Of a DNA stretch of 31,671 nt, positions 26,679 to 31,671 are shown in pieces. The DNA is taken from the NCBI GenBank assembly GCA_964484465.1, contig CAZAFL010000030.1, forward strand, positions 1-31,671, read 5' to 3'. Both the position numbers and the translations under genes were made by a program. The notes beneath the pieces were generated by a model. It made no database searches. It was not told the origin of the DNA and saw only the letters and a list, made by a program, of their open reading frames with translations. Every line of letters starts with the position of its first letter. Within the stretch, counting starts at the first letter, position 1. The stretch comes from CAZAFL01 sp964484465. Its GTDB lineage: Bacteria; Bacteroidota; Ignavibacteria; UBA10030; SZUA-254.

Positions 26679-26697
26679 TGTAATAATCAACATTACA
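26679..26697. promoter_or_regulatory. palindromic operator candidate between XRE regulator and Yip1-like gene
   Basis: TGTAAT, seven bases, ATTACA: a perfect 6+6 inverted repeat of 19 bp. It lies 21 bp from the regulator's ATG and 9 bp before the -35 of the divergent promoter, the right size and place for a dimeric HTH protein. The assignment to this regulator is inference. Confidence 0.5.
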
Positions 26698-26706
26698 AGA
26701 AAGGTC

Positions 26707-26735
26707 TTGACTCTCACACAGATTGCCAGTAAATT
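26707..26735 (+). promoter_or_regulatory. sigma-70 type promoter for the Yip1-like gene
   Basis: TTGACT (26707-26712), a 17-bp spacer and TAAATT (26730-26735) predict a start near 26742 and a leader of about 60 nt to ATG 26804. Confidence 0.5.
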
Positions 26736-26803
26736 TAAACAATTCAATTCTGTTAGTCAATATCCCGAAGAGGGATTTCAACTTTTTTCACACCACACGT
26801 TGT

Positions 26804-27514
26804 ATGAGAGGCGCGTTACATCTTTTCAATGTTATAGCGACACCTTCGGAAGTTTTCACAGAGGTTGATAGTAACCCGCGCTGCGGTATGGCAATGATTG
26901 TTCTGGTCGTTGTCTCGTTGGTCATTGGGTGGTTTATGATTCCGGCGCTTGAACAACCAATGCGAAAAGCGATATCCTCTTCGTTCGGAGAAGAAAGCGC
27001 AGATACTGTTCTTGAGTCTACAATGCGGTATTTCCTTTTTCTGGAATTGCTTGTCGAGCCACTGCTTAAGGTGATTCGCTGGCTGGTTCTGACAATGCTG
27101 CTCTACCTTTTGTCATTGCCGATTATCGAACAATCAATGCCGTTGTTTAAACGTTTTTTCTGTGCGGTGGTATACGGGGAGGTAGTTTTTGTGTACATGA
27201 ATATTCTGACCATACTGATTATTTATGCGAAAGGTATCGACACGGTGGAATCTGCCGCGGACCTTACAATTTTTAAGGGGTTGGAATTCTTTCTTCAGGA
27301 TAAAAATCCCGGCAACGCATTATATACACTCCTGAGCAATATCAATATTTTTTCGATATGGTATGTCGTTGTTATTTCCATGGCCGTTCGCGTGATGGGG
27401 CGCGTTACGATGGGTGAAGGGCTTTCAATTTCGTGTCTGGCATGGATAGCGTGGACGGTGATAAGTATTTCTCTCCCCTATCTCGAGGGGAGGGTACTCT
27501 CGTTCGTCATATAA
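26804..27514 (+). CDS. Yip1-like integral membrane protein
   Basis: The 236 aa have an N-terminal motif LFNVIATPSEVFTEVDSNPRCGMAM, then about five membrane helices, starting at about 31-49. The N-terminal pattern (short amphipathic start, then P-x-x-F, then helices) is that of bacterial Yip1/YIF1-family (PF04893) proteins, whose function in bacteria is not known. ATG 26804 is preferred: the frame extends to 26723, but that ATG lies upstream of the predicted -10. It has its own promoter and is divergent from the XRE regulator, which probably controls it. No partner gene is obvious; 123 bp separate it from the small-peptide gene. Confidence 0.68.
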   Translation: MRGALHLFNVIATPSEVFTEVDSNPRCGMAMIVLVVVSLVIGWFMIPALEQPMRKAISSSFGEESADTVLESTMRYFLFLELLVEPLLKVIRWLVLTMLLYLLSLPIIEQSMPLFKRFFCAVVYGEVVFVYMNILTILIIYAKGIDTVESAADLTIFKGLEFFLQDKNPGNALYTLLSNINIFSIWYVVVISMAVRVMGRVTMGEGLSISCLAWIAWTVISISLPYLEGRVLSFVI

Positions 27515-27578
27515 GTGAGGATATATGTTAGGTCATCGCTCATAATCTTGAATTGTGCTGCAAGGTGCGAGTACCCAA

Positions 27579-27617
27579 GCTTGCCGGTACTTCCGCCACA
27601 CTATAAATGAGGCAAGC
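27579..27617 (+). promoter_or_regulatory. putative promoter flanked by an inverted repeat, upstream of the Cys-rich peptide
   Basis: A -10 like TATAAA (27602-27607) lies 15 bp after TTGCCG (27581-27586). The arms GCTTGCC (27579-27585) and GGCAAGC (27611-27617) are perfectly complementary and sit over the -35 and the expected transcription start, about three helical turns apart. It could be an operator or a 5'-end hairpin; there is no T run after it. Confidence 0.35.
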
Positions 27618-27637
27618 CGAATAAAAAAGGAGGCTGT

Positions 27638-27841
27638 ATGAAATTCACAATGTTGTTGGTTACGGGAATACTTGTGTTAAGCACAATGTTTATTCCCGCA
27701 CGTTCGACGGCATGTCCTTGTGATTGCCGGGCACTCATGGATTGTTATGATAAATGCAAAAAAATCATGCCTGACCCAAGTACAACGATATTCTGTGATG
27801 CCGGTTGTCTTATCGCGTGCACTTCGACGTCAACCGACTAA
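27638..27841 (+). CDS. exported cysteine-rich small peptide (67 aa, twin CX3C)
   Basis: The peptide has a classical signal sequence (residues 1-25: MKFTMLL start, hydrophobic core, then ARSTA), leaving a mature peptide of about 42 residues with eight cysteines at 26, 28, 30, 36, 40, 53, 57 and 61. C36-x3-C40, twelve residues, then C53-x3-C57 is a twin CX3C pattern, and C61 extends it by another x3-C. Such spacing is compatible with a disulfide-locked helical hairpin. The Cys at 26 lacks a proper lipobox. Translation should be strong: AAGGAGG stands about 5 nt before ATG 27638. A terminator follows directly. I do not recognise the family. Small Cys-containing secreted peptides next to beta-propeller genes occur in Bacteroidota (NVEALA-type), but no NVEALA motif is seen. 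Confidence 0.75.
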   Translation: MKFTMLLVTGILVLSTMFIPARSTACPCDCRALMDCYDKCKKIMPDPSTTIFCDAGCLIACTSTSTD

Positions 27842-27846
27842 TGTTC

Positions 27847-27885
27847 GACTCGCCACGGAGGAATCCGCGGCGAGTCATATTTTTT
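27847..27885 (+). terminator. strong intrinsic terminator after the Cys-rich peptide
   Basis: GACTCGCC (27847-27854) pairs perfectly with GGCGAGTC (27869-27876); inside it, CGG (27856-27858) pairs with CCG (27865-27867). ATA and a T run to 27885 follow. It lies between the peptide and the propeller gene, so it probably sets a high peptide to low downstream ratio. Confidence 0.85.
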
Positions 27886-27925
27886 CAATCGATGCGATGG
27901 CAACCGGAATACCCAGGAGGCACCT

Positions 27926-28912
27926 GTGAATTTCTTCAAAAAAAGTTTTTGTTTGACCTTGTCGTTATATATAATCTCAGCCTCAGGCAGAGCGCGCCAG
28001 GTTGATGGGCAAGGCAATTCCGGTGTGATTGTGAAAGAAATACTCTCCTCCGAACAAAGTTCTTCCGCAACGGTCGTTCAAATAGGTGAAATAACGACCG
28101 ATTCTGAAGGTTCGATCTTTGTCACAGATAGACTCCAGTATTTGGTAATGAAATTCAGTGTCGATGGAAGACTCACCCGGCAGTTTGGCAAACGAGGGAA
28201 GGGGGTTGGTGATTTTCAGGCCGGTCCTTACAAAATCGATTGCTTGAACGATACCATCGCTGTTGTTGACCTTGGAACTCCCCATATAAAATTTTTCTCT
28301 GCGGAATGCTCACCCCTGGGAGAAATGCAAGTCGCGGGTGCAATTGTCGATGCTGCGCTGTACGGCCGCGGAATGGTAGTTGTCTCTACTATTCAACCTC
28401 CCAACAGGTCGGAACAGACAATAATGCTCTATACTAAAGATGAAACAGCAATCAGGAATATTATTCTCCCCGAACCCAGAAGGGATCCTATTTATGATAT
28501 GGTATCACTTTGTGCTGATTCAAACGGTAATCTTATTGTAGCCTGTAAGTTTCTCAATACGATTCTCGCCTACGATTCGCAGCAGAAGTGTACGGCACGA
28601 TTCAGTGTTCCCGGTCTGCCGCCGCAATCGATGGCTGATTCAACTAACGGTGCTATTGCCTCCATGCCGGATGAGATGTTTCAGGATGTCGCAGTTGATA
28701 ATAAGGGAAACATTTTTGTGCTTGGAGGGGTTTACTCATTTCATCCAAATCGGGATGTCTATGTGCTTGATTATTCAGGCTATTTGAAAACTGTGTTCGC
28801 CCTGCCGCATCAAACAGGGATACTGTATCGCGATAAAAGAGGTTTCTTCTATACCCGGGAGAGCAAACGCAGCGTTTTTAAAAAATATCAAATAACATCA
28901 TCATTTTTTTAG
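27926..28912 (+). CDS. exported 6-bladed beta-propeller (NHL/TolB-like) protein
   Basis: The 328 aa begin with a signal peptide (about 1-23, core FCLTLSLYIISASG). The rest is beta-rich with NHL-like repeats: EITTDSEGSIFVTDRLQYLVMKFSVDGRL, LCADSNGNLIVACKFLNTILAYDSQ and VAVDNKGNIFVLGG. This is the pattern of six-bladed propellers that bind peptides or other ligands. No catalytic residues are evident. The start is GTG 27926 with AGGAGG at 27915-27920, five bases upstream. It is probably transcribed by read-through of the terminator after the Cys-rich peptide, and is followed within 18 bp by a thioredoxin-like gene, so it is likely a periplasmic or surface partner in the same system. Confidence 0.75.
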   Translation: MNFFKKSFCLTLSLYIISASGRARQVDGQGNSGVIVKEILSSEQSSSATVVQIGEITTDSEGSIFVTDRLQYLVMKFSVDGRLTRQFGKRGKGVGDFQAGPYKIDCLNDTIAVVDLGTPHIKFFSAECSPLGEMQVAGAIVDAALYGRGMVVVSTIQPPNRSEQTIMLYTKDETAIRNIILPEPRRDPIYDMVSLCADSNGNLIVACKFLNTILAYDSQQKCTARFSVPGLPPQSMADSTNGAIASMPDEMFQDVAVDNKGNIFVLGGVYSFHPNRDVYVLDYSGYLKTVFALPHQTGILYRDKRGFFYTRESKRSVFKKYQITSSFF

Positions 28913-28930
28913 ATTGTGCAAGAGGCACCT

Positions 28931-29470
28931 ATGGTTGTCATCAAACTATTACGAAATGTGAAACGGTTATACTTCATGGTTATCATTTCAATTTTCCAGA
29001 GTGCGTTTGCGGTCGGGCAATCTGAAAGTGGCAGTAAAACCAGCGATAGCTTGCTCATATCTATCGGCTCGACCTTGTTTAACCGGCCCACAATTCCTCC
29101 GGAGAAAACCGTGCTGGTATTCCTTATCCGGTTTGTTAATTTCGGTTGTGTACCGTGCCTCAATTCGTTTGTGGATTTTTGCGACACTCTGAAAGAACAA
29201 GGGGAGCTTCGACGAAATTGCAGCGTGGTTTTACTTTTCGAAAGAGATAATCAGGATCGGGCTATGCAATATAAACAAATGAAAGCCTGGATGAATGCAG
29301 TTGGGATCAAGTTCCCGTTCTCACTCATACCCTCGAAGGTTTTTGAGGAGCATGGGATATCCTACACCTCTGTACTTATCATAGAACATGGTGACCGGAT
29401 TGGGTATATGAGTCAATTCCCCCTGACCCAAGAAACATGGGAATCTATCAGCGCAAGGATAGTTCGTTGA
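28931..29470 (+). CDS. exported thioredoxin-like protein (CVPC active site)
   Basis: The 179 aa have an N-terminal signal or anchor (about 10-30, LYFMVIISIFQSAFAVGQ) and then a thioredoxin-like domain: strand LVFLIRFVNFG, then the redox motif C73-V-P-C76, then helix LNSFVDFCDTLKEQ, and a later strand RRNCSVVLLFE. This fits periplasmic TlpA/AhpC-TSA-like thiol oxidoreductases, although the cis-Pro loop is not clear to me (SLIPSKVFEEHGI is a candidate). ATG 28931 is preferred over GTG 28916 because AGAGG stands 5 nt before it, in the same sequence context as the previous gene's start. Next to an eight-cysteine secreted peptide, a role in forming or reducing its disulfides is reasonable but unproven. 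Confidence 0.72.
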   Translation: MVVIKLLRNVKRLYFMVIISIFQSAFAVGQSESGSKTSDSLLISIGSTLFNRPTIPPEKTVLVFLIRFVNFGCVPCLNSFVDFCDTLKEQGELRRNCSVVLLFERDNQDRAMQYKQMKAWMNAVGIKFPFSLIPSKVFEEHGISYTSVLIIEHGDRIGYMSQFPLTQETWESISARIVR

Positions 29471-29542
29471 CGCGACATGTCCGGCAAAACAGGATCAGCG
29501 ATGTCACGCAACGTGATTTTCTCGTAAGAAGAGAACCGAACG

Positions 29543-30505
29543 ATGGTGAACAGGGAACCCAATGTAATCGAAATAGCTGGATTGCAAAAAGTTTATTATA
29601 AACTTTTTGCAAAGAAACCCCCGGTTGAGGTGCTTCATTCTATTTCTCTTGAAGTCCGCGGGAATGAAACATTCTGCCTCATCGGACCTAACGGTGCGGG
29701 GAAAACCACGCTTGTGAAAATACTGTTGGGGATTACGCGCGAGACGGGCGGGCGAGTCAGCCTTTTCGGTAGAAGTCCACATGAACCGTTTATCCGAAAA
29801 ACTATAGGGTATCTTCCGGAACGTGTGGTTTATCCTTCCGCTATGACAGGAGCAACATTTTTGAGAATGTCGGGCGAATTACACGGACTGAAGGGCAGGG
29901 TGCTTTCCCGTCGGATGTCGGAAATGTTCGAGATCTTTTCACTCAAAGGTTCTGCAAAGGATGTCCTCGGCAACTATTCCAAGGGGATGTTGCAGCGTAT
30001 CGGATTAGCGCAAGCGCTTCTCCATGAAGCAAACCTCCTTATTCTTGACGAGCCATCCGATGGCCTCGACCCTCTCGGCAGGAAAGACCTGCGTGAACTT
30101 TTGAAGCGCTTGCAATCGAAGGGAGTTACGATGTTTATCAATTCACATATTTTGTCGGAAGTCGAAATGATTGCAGACCGTATTGCAGTGATCGACAAAG
30201 GCTCTCTCCTTAAGGTGGGTCGCATGGAAGAATTTGTTTATCCATCCGGCGAATATGTTATCAATGTCGGAGACAAGGTCCCGATGGATGTTCGCAGTAA
30301 ATTATCCGGATGCACCATTTCCGACGTTGACGGAAGAACCAGTATACATGTCCCTTTACATATTGATTTTAATGCCGTGCTAAGCGTTCTCTCGGGGAGT
30401 CAAATTCGTATAGCTTCGGTTACATCAAAGGAAATAACACTCGAGGAGTCATTTCTGAATTTATTACAGCCCCAATCCGACAATGATACTTCTGGCACTT
30501 GTTAA
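29543..30505 (+). CDS. ABC transporter ATP-binding protein (ABC-2/CcmA type)
   Basis: The 320 aa contain a complete nucleotide-binding domain: Walker A GPNGAGKTT (K54), signature YSKGM (about 145-149, the variant typical of the ABC-2 group), Walker B LLILDEP (D169, E170), D-loop GLDPLG and switch His in NSHILSE. An extra C-terminal domain of about 90 residues follows, as in many CcmA-like ATPases. It energises the permease encoded next, whose start overlaps its end by 23 bp. It has no peptidase (C39) domain. The 72-bp gap before it has no terminator, so it can be co-transcribed with the thioredoxin-like gene. The cargo is unknown; the Cys-rich peptide already has a Sec signal, so it need not be the substrate. 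Confidence 0.92.
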   Translation: MVNREPNVIEIAGLQKVYYKLFAKKPPVEVLHSISLEVRGNETFCLIGPNGAGKTTLVKILLGITRETGGRVSLFGRSPHEPFIRKTIGYLPERVVYPSAMTGATFLRMSGELHGLKGRVLSRRMSEMFEIFSLKGSAKDVLGNYSKGMLQRIGLAQALLHEANLLILDEPSDGLDPLGRKDLRELLKRLQSKGVTMFINSHILSEVEMIADRIAVIDKGSLLKVGRMEEFVYPSGEYVINVGDKVPMDVRSKLSGCTISDVDGRTSIHVPLHIDFNAVLSVLSGSQIRIASVTSKEITLEESFLNLLQPQSDNDTSGTC

Positions 30506-31304
30506 ATATACGGTACGGGAGGTACTCGGCCAGAAAACAATTATCCTTCTGGTACTGATTGTTACGTTGATGATCTGTTTGTTTGCGGTGCTCGTTAGGA
30601 TTCAAGCGCACGGCGGCGTGATCGATTCAGTTGGCATTTACGGTAGAGAACCGATTTCCGTGAAGGAGTTTCGGGAAATTTTCCCTCAGGCCTCTCAATT
30701 ATACTTGACAGTCCTATTCACGGCGACTATTATTATTTGTTCGATTGCAACTTCGCACATTATACCGCATGCGCTGATGGAGGGTACCCGTGAATTAATT
30801 CTCGTTCTTCCGCTCTCAAGGTCGGGAATATTACTCGGCAAATATCTTGGGGTCATCGGTTCTGTTGCCCTCCTTCAATGTTATTTTCTCGCCGGATTTG
30901 GAATTGCCTTCGCAGCTAAAGTTGGATCCTGGAAACTGTCGGTATTTTTTCCGTTTATTCCATTGATGCTGGCATTTTCATCGTTGTATGCGTTCATCGT
31001 GTTTCTTGGGGTCGCATCACGAAGCACGGGGTTTTCCACGGCCATCGCGCTAATCCATTCTCTTTTTTTGAGCAGGTTAATCGCGGGTCACGACTTCTCT
31101 TTTTTGTTTTCACCCGAACATCCGGTTCGTCTTGTTCCAGGAATACTACGGTATGCACTACCGCCCATTCAAGGTCTTCAGGAGGCTGCCGTCGGTCTAC
31201 TTGATGGTCAGCCGCTGGCTTTCGATCCGATAGTGGGGGCATGTTCATCAACCTTATTCATGCTTTTTGCTGCAAATATTCTATTTCGGCGTATGGATTT
31301 TTAG
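30483..31304 (+). CDS. ABC-2 type permease
   Basis: The 273 aa are very hydrophobic with about six membrane helices. The first (about 16-38) is followed by a periplasmic loop containing SVKEFREIFPQ, then a pair around TVLFTATIIICSIATSHII and the motif ALMEGTRELILVLPLSRSGILLGKYLGVIGS. The RSGILLGKYLG-like segment, a cytosolic coupling region before a membrane helix, is common in ABC-2 permeases of the NosY/YhaP kind. It overlaps the ATPase gene by 23 bp, so the two are coupled and form one transporter. It is the last gene before the rRNA operon, and no terminator with a T run is seen after it. Confidence 0.85.
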   Translation: MILLALVKYTVREVLGQKTIILLVLIVTLMICLFAVLVRIQAHGGVIDSVGIYGREPISVKEFREIFPQASQLYLTVLFTATIIICSIATSHIIPHALMEGTRELILVLPLSRSGILLGKYLGVIGSVALLQCYFLAGFGIAFAAKVGSWKLSVFFPFIPLMLAFSSLYAFIVFLGVASRSTGFSTAIALIHSLFLSRLIAGHDFSFLFSPEHPVRLVPGILRYALPPIQGLQEAAVGLLDGQPLAFDPIVGACSSTLFMLFAANILFRRMDF

Positions 31305-31416
31305 CCTCGCAATGAGGAGGAATCAACATCCGCAAAACCAACCAAATAACTCAGATTTCAGACTTTTATGGGGTAAAGAAAATGTAATATTGTTTAAAGA
31401 AGATTGAACAAATTTC
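31305..31416 (+). other. AT-rich region upstream of the rRNA promoter
   Basis: No gene is visible between the permease stop and the rRNA promoter. There is a small CCTC/GAGG hairpin at 31305-31317 without a T run. From about 31373 to 31416 the DNA is very rich in A and T just ahead of the -35, consistent with an UP element that binds the RNA polymerase alpha C-terminal domain. Confidence 0.45.
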
Positions 31417-31445
31417 TTGACATCCTCGAGAAAAGTTCGTATATT
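31417..31445 (+). promoter_or_regulatory. rRNA operon promoter
   Basis: TTGACA (31417-31422), a 17-bp spacer and TATATT (31440-31445): near-perfect sigma-70 consensus. Transcription would begin at about 31451-31453, giving a 16S leader of about 165 nt. Confidence 0.8.
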
Positions 31446-31465
31446 ATTGACCCATTCCAATGGGC

Positions 31466-31497
31466 TTCCGACCAATTCTCTGGGTCGGGATTTTTTT
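31466..31497 (+). terminator. hairpin followed by T7 in the rRNA leader (attenuator or boxB-like)
   Basis: CCGACC (31468-31473) pairs with GGTCGG (31483-31488), extended by two pairs (one a T-G), and TTTTTTT follows at 31491-31497. A smaller hairpin CCCAT/ATGGG (31451-31464) precedes it. It has the form of an intrinsic terminator but sits directly before boxA, where rrn leaders carry boxB. Confidence 0.55.
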
Positions 31498-31503
31498 CTC
31501 AAG

Positions 31504-31515
31504 TGTTCTTTGAAA
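31504..31515 (+). promoter_or_regulatory. boxA antitermination site of the rRNA leader
   Basis: TGTTCTTTGAAA compares with E. coli rrn boxA TGCTCTTTAACA (9 of 12 identical). It is in the leader downstream of the promoter and hairpin, as expected for NusB/NusE loading. Confidence 0.65.
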
Positions 31516-31561
31516 ATAGTGTGCATAGCTCTAAGTCAGCTTTTGCAGATTATCAACCCAT

Positions 31562-31576
31562 CCCGTTACCCACGGG
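31562..31576 (+). other. small hairpin in the rRNA leader
   Basis: CCCGT (31562-31566) and ACGGG (31572-31576) form a 5-bp stem, extendable by one T-A pair, about 40 nt before 16S. It may belong to leader processing; there is no further evidence. Confidence 0.35.
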
Positions 31577-31618
31577 AGAACCCAAGATCAACCTCGAAGT
31601 TATAAGTTTAATACTCTT

Positions 31619-31671
31619 ACAACGGAGAGTTTGATCCTGGCTCAGGACGAACGCTGGCGGCGTGCCTAACA
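31619..31671 (+). rRNA. rrs: 16S ribosomal RNA, 5' end (partial)
   Basis: The universal 27F site (AGAGTTTGATCCTGGCTCAG) lies at 31626-31645 and is followed by GACGAACGCTGGCGGCGTGCC. Aligning to E. coli numbering puts nucleotide 1 at about 31619. The gene runs out of the window after about 53 nt. The GACGAACGCTGGCGGCGTGCC reading differs from the GATGAACGCTAGCGG usual in Bacteroidia and fits Chlorobiota/Ignavibacteria-like lineages. Confidence 0.97.

Noticed and set aside
29501..29527. Eight-codon open frame with an AGGA upstream, before the ABC ATPase gene
   Set aside because: It could be a leader peptide, but such short frames are expected by chance and no attenuator hairpin is associated with it.
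31404..31634. Open frame of 76 codons running into the 16S gene
   Set aside because: It covers the rRNA promoter, leader hairpins and boxA and ends inside 16S; it has no ribosome-binding site or protein-like composition.
1..31671. CRISPR arrays, tRNAs, insertion sequences, integrases and phage genes
   Set aside because: Looked for on both strands by eye; no repeat-spacer pattern, transposase motifs or cloverleaf sequences were seen.

Overview
The window is about 31.7 kb of a diderm bacterial chromosome. It most likely comes from a non-Bacteroidia member of the Bacteroidota/Chlorobiota (FCB) group, for example an Ignavibacteria-like or Kapabacteria-like lineage. The basis is the order purH-mreB-mreC-mreD-PBP2-rodA, the DUF2851 and DUF4159/DUF4175 families, a Kdo transferase (so LPS), and a 16S rRNA 5' end that reads GACGAACGCTGGCGGCGTGCC. 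Promoters look like ordinary sigma-70 type (TTGACA, 17 bp, TAAATT or TATATT). Most genes are on the + strand and tightly packed, with many stop/start overlaps. One 100-base run of N at 23196-23295 is an assembly gap.

Layout. 1-670: two tandem copies of a small pilin-like surface protein (the first cut by the window edge), closed by a terminator. 775-8498: purine synthesis (purN, purH) running into the rod-shape and elongation machinery (mreB, mreC, mreD, PBP2, rodA). 8581-16511: a Lon-family protease, two S9 prolyl-oligopeptidase-type peptidases (one cytosolic, one exported) on either side of dCTP deaminase, then pyrF. 16562-22242: DUF2851, then a convergent minus-strand pair, DUF4159 followed by a very large Gln/Met-rich DUF4175 protein. 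22349-25183: macro-domain protein, a GT9 heptosyltransferase broken by the gap, a MOSC protein and WaaA. 25215-27514: LarC, then a small XRE regulator divergent from a Yip1-like membrane protein with a palindrome between them. 27579-31304: an accessory-looking cassette. 31417-31671: rRNA promoter, structured leader with boxA, and the first ~53 nt of 16S rRNA.

The most interesting part is the cassette at 27579-31304. It encodes a strongly translated, exported 67-aa peptide with eight cysteines, including a twin CX3C pattern. A good intrinsic terminator follows. After it come an exported beta-propeller-like protein, an exported thioredoxin-like protein with a CVPC active site, and an ABC ATPase/permease pair. 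A secreted disulfide peptide with its own redox partner, binding protein and transporter is a plausible uncharacterised system, but its function is inference only. Second-line items are the XRE/Yip1 control region, the tandem pilin-like genes, the DUF4159/DUF4175 pair and the hairpin-T7 element ahead of boxA in the rRNA leader.
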